Below, piece by piece: positions 1 through 5,581 of a stretch of 5,903 nt of DNA; the stretch's first letter is position 1, and each line of letters opens with the position of its first letter. The stretch spans positions 1-5,903 of the forward strand of contig JALTMC010000275.1 of the NCBI GenBank assembly GCA_027005175.1. The letters are read 5' to 3'. Source of the stretch: Myxococcales bacterium. GTDB lineage: Bacteria > Myxococcota_C > UBA6777. The notes beneath the pieces are model-generated. The model was not told the origin of the DNA and ran no database searches. It worked only from the letters and a program-made list of their open reading frames with translations. Position numbers and translations under genes: made by a program.

Positions 1-1137
1 CCCATCGCCTGCTTTTCTGTCGGTTCCGCTAAGGAAGTTGCCCGAACCCTTGGTATAACCAGACTTGATCCCGACGGGGGAGTAGAAGTTGAAAGTCAAG
101 GTTACTTCACCGTTGCTTTGGACTTTGGCACATTTTCCTTGGAAGCAGACCTCACCAGAGGGGCAGTCGGAAGCATCGGTACAAGAGGAGTTTCCACTGT
201 AGTAGGAGACACAGTTGTTGGTGCTCTTGCGTCCAACTTCTTTCAAGTTCCAGATCACTGTACCTTTTGCATTGCTATCCCAACTAGCGTTCTTGCTCTT
301 CTCTGAGGCCACCATATTTGCACAGGTGCGCTCTGGAGCCGAACTACAAGCTTTGCCTACTTCACCGCAGTAGGTTTTGGGGGTTGCGTCATAACATTCT
401 TTGCTCTTGGCACAACCTGTTGCAGCTTTGCAGGTGTTGGTGGCAGTATCGCAAGTCTCGCGCTTGCTGGTATCACAGTCTGCATCTGCGAGACACGCTA
501 CACATGCGCCTGATGTTGTGTTGCATTTGGTTGCTTTTCCCTTGCAGTCAGTATCAGCCGTACATTTGGTTTGGGGAATACAGAAACCTTTGACCGTGTC
601 GCATGTAGGGAATTTGGCATCGGCAGCACAATCGGTGTTGCTGGTACAGCTCTTGGGCTTCTGGCAGAAACCTTTGGTCGCGTCTGTTGCTGTTGGAACG
701 CACTTCTCTTCACCAGAGCAATCCGTGGTTTTGGAAGGATCACAGTAGTTGTCACATGTTTTGCTAACAGGATGACAGCCAGAGTTGCCCACAGCAGCGC
801 ATTTGGTGGCGTCACATGTGCAGCGTTGGGTGCCGGTTGTGTCACAGGTGTTGCCTGGATCACAGCCGGCAAAGCCATCGGCGGTACAGTCGTCATAGCA
901 AGCACCATTGTCACAAACTTTTTTCGCACCACAATCGGTGTTTGAGGTACATGTGGTGCCGGTGCCACCTTCACATTTGCCTGTCGTGACATTGCACTTC
1001 TGACCACCGGTGCAAGAGGTGTCATCTGTACATGGAGTGGAGCTTCCGCCACCACAGCCGACGGGGCCTAGCAAAGCAAAGGCCATGAGGCCTGTGAGCA
1101 GACCATAACTTAAACGATAATGAAACATTCTAAACAT
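1..1137 (-). CDS. Cys-rich repeat lipoprotein, partial (C-terminus beyond window edge)
   Basis: The frame is open for 379 codons from an ATG at 1137 to the left edge, with no stop. I chose this ATG over the in-frame ATG at 1128 because AGGAGG lies 8 nt before it. The N-terminus looks like a lipoprotein signal: basic residues (R3, H6, R8), a hydrophobic stretch to about residue 24, then GPVGC at 24-28 followed by GGGSS. The lipobox is not canonical (Pro at -3), so lipidation at C28 is likely but not certain. The mature part is dominated by a repeat of the form C-x5-C-x5..8-C-x4..6-C. Seven copies start at about residues 36, 63, 164, 192, 215, 242 and 319, usually with Asp before the second Cys. 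This resembles the disulfide-rich, Dickkopf-like modules common in myxobacterial surface proteins. From about residue 275 a less Cys-rich segment begins, possibly another domain. The protein is probably at the cell surface or in the periplasm; its function is unknown. Confidence 0.85.
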   Translation of the reverse strand, partial: MFRMFHYRLSYGLLTGLMAFALLGPVGCGGGSSTPCTDDTSCTGGQKCNVTTGKCEGGTGTTCTSNTDCGAKKVCDNGACYDDCTADGFAGCDPGNTCDTTGTQRCTCDATKCAAVGNSGCHPVSKTCDNYCDPSKTTDCSGEEKCVPTATDATKGFCQKPKSCTSNTDCAADAKFPTCDTVKGFCIPQTKCTADTDCKGKATKCNTTSGACVACLADADCDTSKRETCDTATNTCKAATGCAKSKECYDATPKTYCGEVGKACSSAPERTCANMVASEKSKNASWDSNAKGTVIWNLKEVGRKSTNNCVSYYSGNSSCTDASDCPSGEVCFQGKCAKVQSNGEVTLTFNFYSPVGIKSGYTKGSGNFLSGTDRKAGDG

Positions 1138-1145
1138 CAGTCTTT

Positions 1146-1151
1146 CCTCCT
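1146..1151 (-). promoter_or_regulatory. Ribosome binding site of the Cys-rich lipoprotein gene
   Basis: On the minus strand this reads AGGAGG, a full Shine-Dalgarno core, 8 nt before the ATG at 1137 and 17 nt before the ATG at 1128. It decides the start at 1137. Confidence 0.8.
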
Positions 1152-1160
1152 ACTGTTTGG

Positions 1161-1190
1161 GAACTTGCGGTGTGATTGCCCGCAAACTTC
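1161..1190 (-). promoter_or_regulatory. Leader hairpin upstream of the lipoprotein gene
   Basis: TTGCGG (1165-1170) and CCGCAA (1180-1185) are perfect 6-bp arms around a 9-nt loop. The stem can be extended by GAA/TTC pairs after a small internal loop. It lies about 10 nt upstream of the ribosome binding site, so it would be in the mRNA leader if transcription starts further upstream. I saw no convincing sigma-70 promoter in the 150 bp beyond it. It may affect mRNA stability or translation, or be chance; nothing shows a ligand or regulator. Confidence 0.35.
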
Positions 1191-1458
1191 GTACACTGAA
1201 CCTCGTTCGTGTTCTATCTTCATATCAAATGGAACCGCTTCTGTTTTTTGGGCTGGCTGTCCCTGCCAACTCTATTTGATAGGATGGCAGAATGCCTTGA
1301 GATACTTTTATCCGCAGACACCTCAACATATCAGGGGTGAATCTTATAATGCAAAAAATGAGTATATGACTTTGGCAAGGGCTGATTTCTTTTCTTGAGC
1401 TGTTGATAGGATCGGCTTTAGCAAACATTTTTCCAGAAATCTACACCTTTTTCGTCTC

Positions 1459-1478
1459 GTGTGTTATGCACATCACAC
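1459..1478. promoter_or_regulatory. Palindrome with GTGTG/CACAC ends, possible operator
   Basis: A 20-nt dyad centred on TGCA, in which 8 of 10 symmetric positions match. The outer half-sites are TGTG and CACA. This is the general shape of sites bound by CRP/FNR-family dimers. However, the classical spacing (TGTGA, 6 nt, TCACA) is not met, so the regulator is unknown. Confidence 0.3.
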
Positions 1479-1647
1479 AAATTTTCTGAAAAAAAAGACA
1501 GTGCAGATTTAGTGCCATTTCAGGAATGGGGCGAGAAGGTCGTTAGAAAAAATGTGGTTTCTCTACGTCTTAAAGTTTTGATGGGTTGGAAGTGGCCTAT
1601 CAAATGTAAAAGAAGTTGGTGAGAATAAGACATTTGTGTCATAGTTG

Positions 1648-1666
1648 GTGTGATTTTGACTCACAC
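1648..1666. promoter_or_regulatory. Inverted repeat GTGTGA / TCACAC, possible operator
   Basis: Perfect 6-bp arms are separated by 7 nt. The core TGTGA and TCACA half-sites match the CRP consensus, but the spacer is one base longer than the classical six. It is the second TGTG/CACA dyad in the same intergenic region, about 190 bp from the first. No promoter was identified next to it. Confidence 0.3.
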
Positions 1667-1909
1667 ACAACGTTGACCCACACCGTTGAAGATTCGATAA
1701 CCTTGATGAGGCAACGTGGGGGAGAGCAGATGATGGTCTTGTCAACGGTGTCTCTTTCAGTTTATGTCCGTGCCATGGTAGAAGCCCCCGACTCCCTGAT
1801 GGGGCTGATGTTCTCCCTCACCAAGTTTACTTTGCTGTCGATGACAGAAGGGGACAGAGGGGGTTTGGCCCGACTTTTGGTAAAAGCGAGAAGAACCAAC
1901 GAAGTTCTC

Positions 1910-1938
1910 TTGACCAAGGAACACAATTCAGTTATGGT
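1910..1938 (+). promoter_or_regulatory. Possible sigma-70-type promoter for the TPR gene
   Basis: TTGACC (1910-1915) and TATGGT (1933-1938) are separated by exactly 17 nt; they match the consensus at 5/6 and 4/6. Initiation would fall near 1945, inside the left arm of the inverted repeat at 1941-1987, and give a leader of about 85 nt. The call rests on motif and spacing only. Confidence 0.35.
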
Positions 1939-1940
1939 TC

Positions 1941-1987
1941 GGTGATATCATGGGATAAAACTTGTGGTTCCATGATGATATCTCACC
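1941..1987 (+). promoter_or_regulatory. Long inverted repeat in the TPR gene leader (operator or RNA hairpin)
   Basis: The left arm GGTGATATCATGG (1941-1953) is matched by CCATGATGATATCTCACC (1970-1987). The right arm is the exact reverse complement apart from an extra GAT (a tandem duplication) and one extra T. The loop is 16 nt. The element sits immediately after the proposed -10 box and ends 42 nt before the TPR start codon. It could be a repressor operator over the transcription start or a 5' leader hairpin; the sequence does not decide between them. Confidence 0.45.
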
Positions 1988-2020
1988 ATCAAGTACCCTT
2001 ACTGGTTGGACCAGGCAAGC

Positions 2021-2024
2021 AGGA
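2021..2024 (+). promoter_or_regulatory. Ribosome binding site deciding the TPR gene start
   Basis: AGGA lies 5 nt before the ATG at 2030. The upstream in-frame TTG at 2006 has no comparable purine-rich site, so ATG 2030 is preferred. Confidence 0.55.
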
Positions 2025-2029
2025 AAACA

Positions 2030-2800
2030 ATGCCACAAGATAGATTAGAAGAAGCTAGGATCGATGCCTTAAATTTGTACCAGGAAGGTGTGCAAGCACA
2101 AACCCTGGGGGACTATGTCAAGGCTGAAGACTGTTATCGACGTTGCCACACCATGATGAAAGCCATCGGAAATCGCAACGGTGAAGCAGCCTCTCTCCAT
2201 TATATGGGTACCTTGTTGGAAGCCAAAGGCGAGTTTGGCGAATCCCTGGAGTGCTACCAAAAATCGTTTGTTTTGTTTGAACTCGAACAAGATTTTCAAA
2301 ACTGTGTCTTTTCTCTCTTCTTTCAAGCGATGTTGTCGCTTAAAATGCGAGAGCACCAAAGCTCTATCCGGCTTCTCATCGAGGCTATGGAGATGGCGTT
2401 TCAACAAGGTGCTTCTTATGTGCAAGAGAGTTGGAACCGTGTTCGCCAAATGGCAGGTGTCTTGTTTGCGCGTCGTAAAATCGATGAACTCATTCTTCTT
2501 GGTGATCTTTTGGTCTCCATGGGAGAAGAACTCTCTGCGCAAAATGACGGGCACCCTATGCAGCGGCAACTTGGTCAAATTACAAATAAAATCGGTGTCC
2601 TACTCTTGGCCTGTGGCCGCTTTTGGGCTCCCGGCAAAGAACAAAAACCTTTTCCTGAGGAGGAGGTGGTTCACTGGTTGCTTCAAACGGCAGTCAATCT
2701 GGACCAGTCTCCCGGTACAGGTCTCGCGTTTACAGACCTTGTCGCCAAAGTCATTCAGGAACGCCCTGTCCCCATACGAGAACTTGCTGAAACAGCATAG
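2030..2800 (+). CDS. TPR-repeat protein, cytoplasmic, function unknown
   Basis: A protein of 256 residues from ATG 2030, ending at TAG 2798-2800; a TTG at 2006 would add 8 residues. There is no signal peptide or membrane segment, so it is probably cytoplasmic. Residues about 12-46 and 52-86 are clear tetratricopeptide helical hairpins (A-x-x-L-Y-x-E-G, G-D-Y-x-x-A and Y; then L-x-x-M-G, G-x-F-x-x-S-L-x-C-Y). About 92-125 and 133-167 are weaker copies (M-R-E-H-x-S-S-I; R-R-K-I-D-E-L). The rest (about 178-256) is helical but not obviously TPR. TPR superhelices bind peptides or partner proteins; no catalytic domain is attached and the partner is unknown. It appears monocistronic: a large regulatory region precedes it and a hairpin repeat array starts 16 nt after its stop, facing a convergent gene. 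The TPR call is firm, the role is not. Confidence 0.85.
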   Translation: MPQDRLEEARIDALNLYQEGVQAQTLGDYVKAEDCYRRCHTMMKAIGNRNGEAASLHYMGTLLEAKGEFGESLECYQKSFVLFELEQDFQNCVFSLFFQAMLSLKMREHQSSIRLLIEAMEMAFQQGASYVQESWNRVRQMAGVLFARRKIDELILLGDLLVSMGEELSAQNDGHPMQRQLGQITNKIGVLLLACGRFWAPGKEQKPFPEEEVVHWLLQTAVNLDQSPGTGLAFTDLVAKVIQERPVPIRELAETA

Positions 2801-2816
2801 CCCTCACACCAACGCC

Positions 2817-3124
2817 GTTCGAATGCTTTCACCCAGCTACCATCTCTGTGCGACAGGAGTGGTATGCCTCTTCTTTCAACGCAGTTCGAATGCTTTCACC
2901 CAGCTACCATCTCTGTGCGACAGGAGTGGTATGCTTCTTCTTTCAACGCAGTTCGAATGCTCTCATTCGGCTGCCGTCTCTGTGCGACAGGAGCGGTATG
3001 CTTCTCATTTCAACGCAGTTTGAATGCTTTCACCCAGCTACCATCTCTGTACGACAGGAGCGGTATGCTTCTCATTTCAACGCAGTTTGAATGCTTTCAT
3101 CCGGCCACCGTCTTTGCGCACCAG
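2817..3124. repeat. Tandem array of 4.6 copies of a 67-bp hairpin repeat
   Basis: Units start at 2817, 2884, 2951 and 3018, each exactly 67 bp and beginning GTTYGAATGC. A diverged partial copy runs from 3085 to about 3124. Units 1 and 2 differ at a single base. Units 3 and 4 share CTCATTT near their end where 1 and 2 have CTTCTTT, and units 4 and 5 share GTTTGAATG, so the array looks built by stepwise duplication. Most differences are transitions. Each full unit holds a hairpin at unit positions 22-48: in unit 1 TACCATCTCTGT, loop GCG, then ACAGGAGTGGTA, with two G-U pairs and one mismatch. A short T-rich stretch follows it on the plus strand. The array fills the gap between two convergent genes and may act as a two-way transcription terminator or an RNA-stabilising element. 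It is not a CRISPR array: copies abut with no spacers. Confidence 0.92.
2838..2864. terminator. Hairpin of repeat unit 1, possible bidirectional terminator
   Basis: A 12-nt stem (TACCA/TGGTA outer, TGT/ACA inner) has a 3-nt GCG loop. It begins 38 nt after the TPR stop codon and is followed by the T-rich CCTCTTCTTT on the plus strand. Equivalent hairpins lie at 2905-2931, 2972-2998 and 3039-3065. There is no clean U-run, so classical rho-independent termination is uncertain. Position between convergent genes favours a 3'-end role. Confidence 0.4.
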
Positions 3125-4054
3125 AGAGGGGGGCCACCAAGGGAGGGCTGCGGCGTTGTAGGTATCTTTATGGAAGTTTGTGCGAACATCTTCCAATATC
3201 TGCTTTAATTGGGAGGGGTGGAGCGGTGATTTGCTCTGCTGATGGCGAAGCGAGTTGCGCAAATGTTTGGCGAGTTGTAGCGACTTCATGCCGATGGGAT
3301 CGGCCTGGAAGGTCTTACTGCTTTGCTGGTGGATGAGAAGGTTGAAGATCGACTCCACAGCGTATTGGTGAAGTTGGCTGGCTTCTTCGTTTGTAATCAC
3401 CCAAGGGGATCTGCGATCGACACGGTCCAATAAGCCACGCCACCGCTTAAAACGTTGGACAAGCAGCATGCCGTTGAAGATCGTGAGGTTGGTTTCAAAG
3501 CGAAAGATCGTGCCTTCAATGGTTCTCGACAACAAGCCATTGTGTTCGTGAAATTGTTGGCGAGTGAGACTTTGAGCCAGATCCCATGCCTGGTTGGGGG
3601 CTTTTTGATCGAGCCGGATCTCCCAGTAGGCGTGGCCGGTTGCACGAGATGGGAAACCATGGACAAGCTTCCAAGGGACAAAGTAGTTGTGTGCGACAAC
3701 ATCGGCAGCGAGGTGGCTCAAATATCCCCAAGCAAACGCCCGTTGGGAGTCTGTATGAGCTTCTTCTAAAACGGAGAATCCAACTTCCCAATTGTGGCAA
3801 TGCTTGTCTGTACTGGCCAGATTCTTCGCGATAATTACGTCTGCGGCAATATTGCCATAGAGATATTCGGAGGCGTGCTCTGTCAGTAATCGGGCGAGAG
3901 CAGGAGAGAGCAAGGAGAGTCCCCCCAGGATCTGACAACCCAGATGCACATGGGTAATGGGTCCAAAGGCTTCCGCCTCTCCTGTCAACAAAAGTAGCCA
4001 TGCTAAAGTGAAATAGATGGTATAGAAAATTCTGCTTATCATTGTTTGTATCAT
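3077..4054 (-). CDS. Exported zinc-dependent phospholipase C-like protein
   Basis: A protein of 325 residues from ATG 4054, consistent with a promoter just upstream. Starts further up would run through that promoter and add a non-signal-like extension. Residues 1-29 form a signal peptide (hydrophobic 8-24, AEA before F30), so the protein should be exported. The mature part matches the Zn_dep_PLC family: F30 as new N-terminus, H35 in GPITH, D72 in GNIAADV, H85/H87 in KHCHNWE, H114, D118 and H122 in YLSHLAADVVAHNYF, and H141 and E145 in HAYWE. These line up with the nine metal-ligand positions of Bacillus cereus phospholipase C, including the final H-x3-E. It should therefore bind three metals and may hydrolyse phospholipids or related phosphodiesters; the substrate is unknown. 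The C-terminal half (about 150-325) is unassigned. The last ~15 residues and stop codon lie in the 67-bp repeat. Confidence 0.85.
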   Translation of the reverse strand: MIQTMISRIFYTIYFTLAWLLLLTGEAEAFGPITHVHLGCQILGGLSLLSPALARLLTEHASEYLYGNIAADVIIAKNLASTDKHCHNWEVGFSVLEEAHTDSQRAFAWGYLSHLAADVVAHNYFVPWKLVHGFPSRATGHAYWEIRLDQKAPNQAWDLAQSLTRQQFHEHNGLLSRTIEGTIFRFETNLTIFNGMLLVQRFKRWRGLLDRVDRRSPWVITNEEASQLHQYAVESIFNLLIHQQSSKTFQADPIGMKSLQLAKHLRNSLRHQQSKSPLHPSQLKQILEDVRTNFHKDTYNAAALPWWPPSLVRKDGGRMKAFKLR

Positions 4055-4085
4055 ACCGCATTTCTTACGTTTACATTGGTTGCAA

Positions 4086-4114
4086 AATGTACCGACTGGC
4101 AGGAAAGAAGTCAA
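4086..4114 (-). promoter_or_regulatory. Sigma-70-type promoter of the phospholipase-like gene
   Basis: On the minus strand, TTGACT (4114-4109) and TACATT (4091-4086) are separated by exactly 17 nt, matching 5/6 and 4/6 of the consensus. Transcription would start near 4079, giving a leader of about 25 nt to ATG 4054. This supports that start codon over upstream alternatives. Confidence 0.5.
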
Positions 4115-4149
4115 GCTGGGTTTCCCTCTTGTACCAGTTCTTGTATGGT

Positions 4150-4178
4150 GTGACGCTCTTGTTTTGATCTCATCTAAT
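4150..4178 (+). promoter_or_regulatory. Possible sigma-70-type promoter of the UDG-like gene
   Basis: GTGACG (4150-4155) and TCTAAT (4173-4178) are separated by 17 nt, matching 4/6 and 5/6 of the consensus. Initiation near 4185 gives a short leader of about 18 nt before ATG 4203. With the opposite-strand promoter at 4086-4114 this makes a compact divergent region of 148 bp. Confidence 0.35.
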
Positions 4179-4202
4179 TTTTTTGGGGTAATCATTGTAG
4201 GG

Positions 4203-5336
4203 ATGAGCAGCGTTTTTACACAGCCATCATCAGCAGAAGCTCTCTTGGCCCTCGTCCGATCATGCAAACACTATTTAATGTGGCAACGTGAGCAGGGTTG
4301 GGATGGGGTACCTCGCAATGCCGAGATCAACTGGGGAGTGCCACATGATGAAGGTGTGACTCGTCTGCTGCTAGAACCCATAAGCTCCCCAACACAAAGC
4401 ACAGGGGCATCTCCTTCACAGTCTCAGGAGCGTCGGCCTCAAGAACACCCGCCTCTAGGGCGTCAACAGGCGGGACAGAGGGCTCCTGGGCCCGGGCTGG
4501 AGTTGATGCGGGATGCTATGAGTTCCTTGGTTGGAAATGCTTTGCCCAAAGAGACAACGGTTGGTTGGCAGCAGGGGACTCAAACATCACAACAACCCTC
4601 TTCCCAGAGAGCAGCTCCTCAGGGGCCTGTTTTACAAGAGTCGAAGCACGAAGCTTCTCCTGTGATGGAGGTGGTTCGGGTTCAAAAGGAGGTTCTCAAG
4701 CAGGAGCCTCCTTTGCCCCTGCAAATCTTACGAGAGATCTCCGAGCAGGAGGCCTTGGAACGACAACTGAGCAAGGAGGCTCTGACAGAGCTATGGCATC
4801 ACTGCAACCAGTGCTCTCGCGCTCATGGCCGTTCGCAAGTTGTGATGGGAGAGGGGCCTTTAAATTCGCGTGTGATGTTGGTGTCGGAAGGGCCTTCCAC
4901 TCAACAGGACCACGAGGGCAGTTTTTGGGAAGGGGAGCAAGGTACGATGTTGACTTCCATTGTCAAAGCGATTGGAATCTCTCCCAAAGATATATACCTC
5001 ACTGCTGTTGTCCATTGCTTTCGCTCCCAGCCAAGGGTTCCACAGAAAGAGGAGATCGAAGCCTGCTTTCCCCTTCTTGAACAAGAGATCTCTATTGTCC
5101 AACCCGACTTCCTTATTACATTGGGGGCCGTCGCGACACAGTCCTTGTTACGGGTGACAAAGCGGCTGTCACATTTGCGGGGCTTTTGGCACAAACATCA
5201 CAACAATTCGTTGGTTTTCCCCACGTACTCGCCTGCTTATTTACTGAAACGTCCTACGTACAAAGGGATGGCTTGGGATGATTGGAAGAAGATCCGAGAG
5301 CAACTTCTCGAATCGGGCTGTCAAACGAATTCGTAA
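4203..5336 (+). CDS. Family 4-like uracil-DNA glycosylase fold protein with altered uracil pocket
   Basis: A protein of 377 residues from ATG 4203; the frame is open back to 4080, but a start there would lie upstream of the proposed promoter. The ribosome binding site is poor (AGGG directly abuts ATG). Residues 6-39 form a conserved-looking helix (L-V-R-S-C-K-H-Y-L-M-W-Q-R-E-Q-G). Residues about 60-195 are a Pro/Gln/Ser-rich, probably disordered linker. From about 197 the UDG superfamily core follows. The four 4Fe-4S cysteines are present: C201, C204, C272, C288. Motif 1, usually GEAPG or GEGPG, is SEGPS at 228-232, with the uracil-stacking Phe kept at 241. The usual Asn in TNVVKC is Ala268 (TAVVHC), and the His of PTxHPxxLL is Ser343 (PTYSPAYLL). 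The fold is secure; ordinary uracil excision is doubtful. It may act on another lesion, bind DNA without cleaving, or be degenerate. No cotranscribed DNA repair gene is in view. Confidence 0.85.
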   Translation: MSSVFTQPSSAEALLALVRSCKHYLMWQREQGWDGVPRNAEINWGVPHDEGVTRLLLEPISSPTQSTGASPSQSQERRPQEHPPLGRQQAGQRAPGPGLELMRDAMSSLVGNALPKETTVGWQQGTQTSQQPSSQRAAPQGPVLQESKHEASPVMEVVRVQKEVLKQEPPLPLQILREISEQEALERQLSKEALTELWHHCNQCSRAHGRSQVVMGEGPLNSRVMLVSEGPSTQQDHEGSFWEGEQGTMLTSIVKAIGISPKDIYLTAVVHCFRSQPRVPQKEEIEACFPLLEQEISIVQPDFLITLGAVATQSLLRVTKRLSHLRGFWHKHHNNSLVFPTYSPAYLLKRPTYKGMAWDDWKKIREQLLESGCQTNS

Positions 5337-5481
5337 CCGCACTCGATCAACAACCAAGCAAGTGGAACGAATACGTTGGGGAAAGGTCTGGATGTCTTCA
5401 CGGACGCGATGGGAAAGACCCAAGTTATTAAATCGTTGTTCCTCGTCGCGGATGGAGCACATTGCTTGAAGTACAGTCAAC

Positions 5482-5533
5482 CCGACGACACCAAAGAGCA
5501 CACAACACGTCTTGGGCCTCTTTGTGGAGTCGG
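5482..5533 (+). terminator. Imperfect hairpin after the UDG-like gene, possible terminator
   Basis: CAAAGAG (5492-5498) pairs with CTCTTTG (5518-5524), and CCGAC (5482-5486) pairs with GTCGG (5529-5533) across a small internal loop. TTTCTT follows directly. The 19-nt loop and internal mismatch make it weak. It lies 145 nt after the stop codon and before the next gene's proposed promoter. Confidence 0.3.
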
Positions 5534-5581
5534 TTTCTTGGGGTTTTGTCAGGCTTTCTGTGAGTCATTTCAAAAGAACGG

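Larger units (their letters stand above)
1152..2029. other. Gene-poor intergenic region of about 880 bp
   Basis: It lies between the minus-strand lipoprotein gene and the plus-strand TPR gene, which diverge, so it must hold both promoters; most of its length remains unexplained. There are short open frames on both strands (for example 1616-1945 plus and 1225-1428 minus). None has a good ribosome binding site or a recognisable motif. The proximal parts are AT-rich with runs of T and A (around 1446-1500). Separate entries cover the hairpin near 1161-1190, the palindromes at 1459-1478 and 1648-1666, and the promoter and inverted repeat at 1910-1987. I see no tRNA, CRISPR or insertion sequence ends. 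Confidence 0.6.

Noticed and set aside
498-1055. 185-codon minus-strand open frame and several plus-strand frames across 118-945
   Set aside because: They are shadows of the Cys-rich lipoprotein frame, which has the strong ribosome binding site, signal peptide and regular Cys modules.
1616-1945. 109-codon plus-strand open frame from a TTG
   Set aside because: No ribosome binding site, no recognisable motif, and another frame is open over the same stretch; not supportable as a gene.
2878-2894. tRNA T-arm-like GTTCGAAT at unit junctions
   Set aside because: The base after the 7-nt loop is G, so the closing G:C pair is missing, and there is no acceptor stem or anticodon arm around it.
2181-3023. 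280-codon plus-strand frame overlapping the TPR gene and the repeats
   Set aside because: Out-of-frame shadow of the TPR gene extended by the stop-free repeat; its peptide is basic and low in structure.
2817-3124. CRISPR array
   Set aside because: Units are directly adjacent, 67 bp, similar along their whole length, with no unique spacers.
2817-3124. Integron attC sites
   Set aside because: No GTTRRRY/RYYYAAC pair; GTTCGAA does not fit the core site, and there are no gene cassettes or integrase.
4055-4267. N-terminal extension of the phospholipase-like protein from 4267
   Set aside because: It would cover the TTGACT/TACATT promoter and the start of the divergent UDG gene, and would place the signal peptide internally.
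5418-5516. CCCAAG / CTTGGG pair as a terminator stem
   Set aside because: The arms are about 90 nt apart with no follow-up pairing; the 5482-5533 hairpin is a better candidate.
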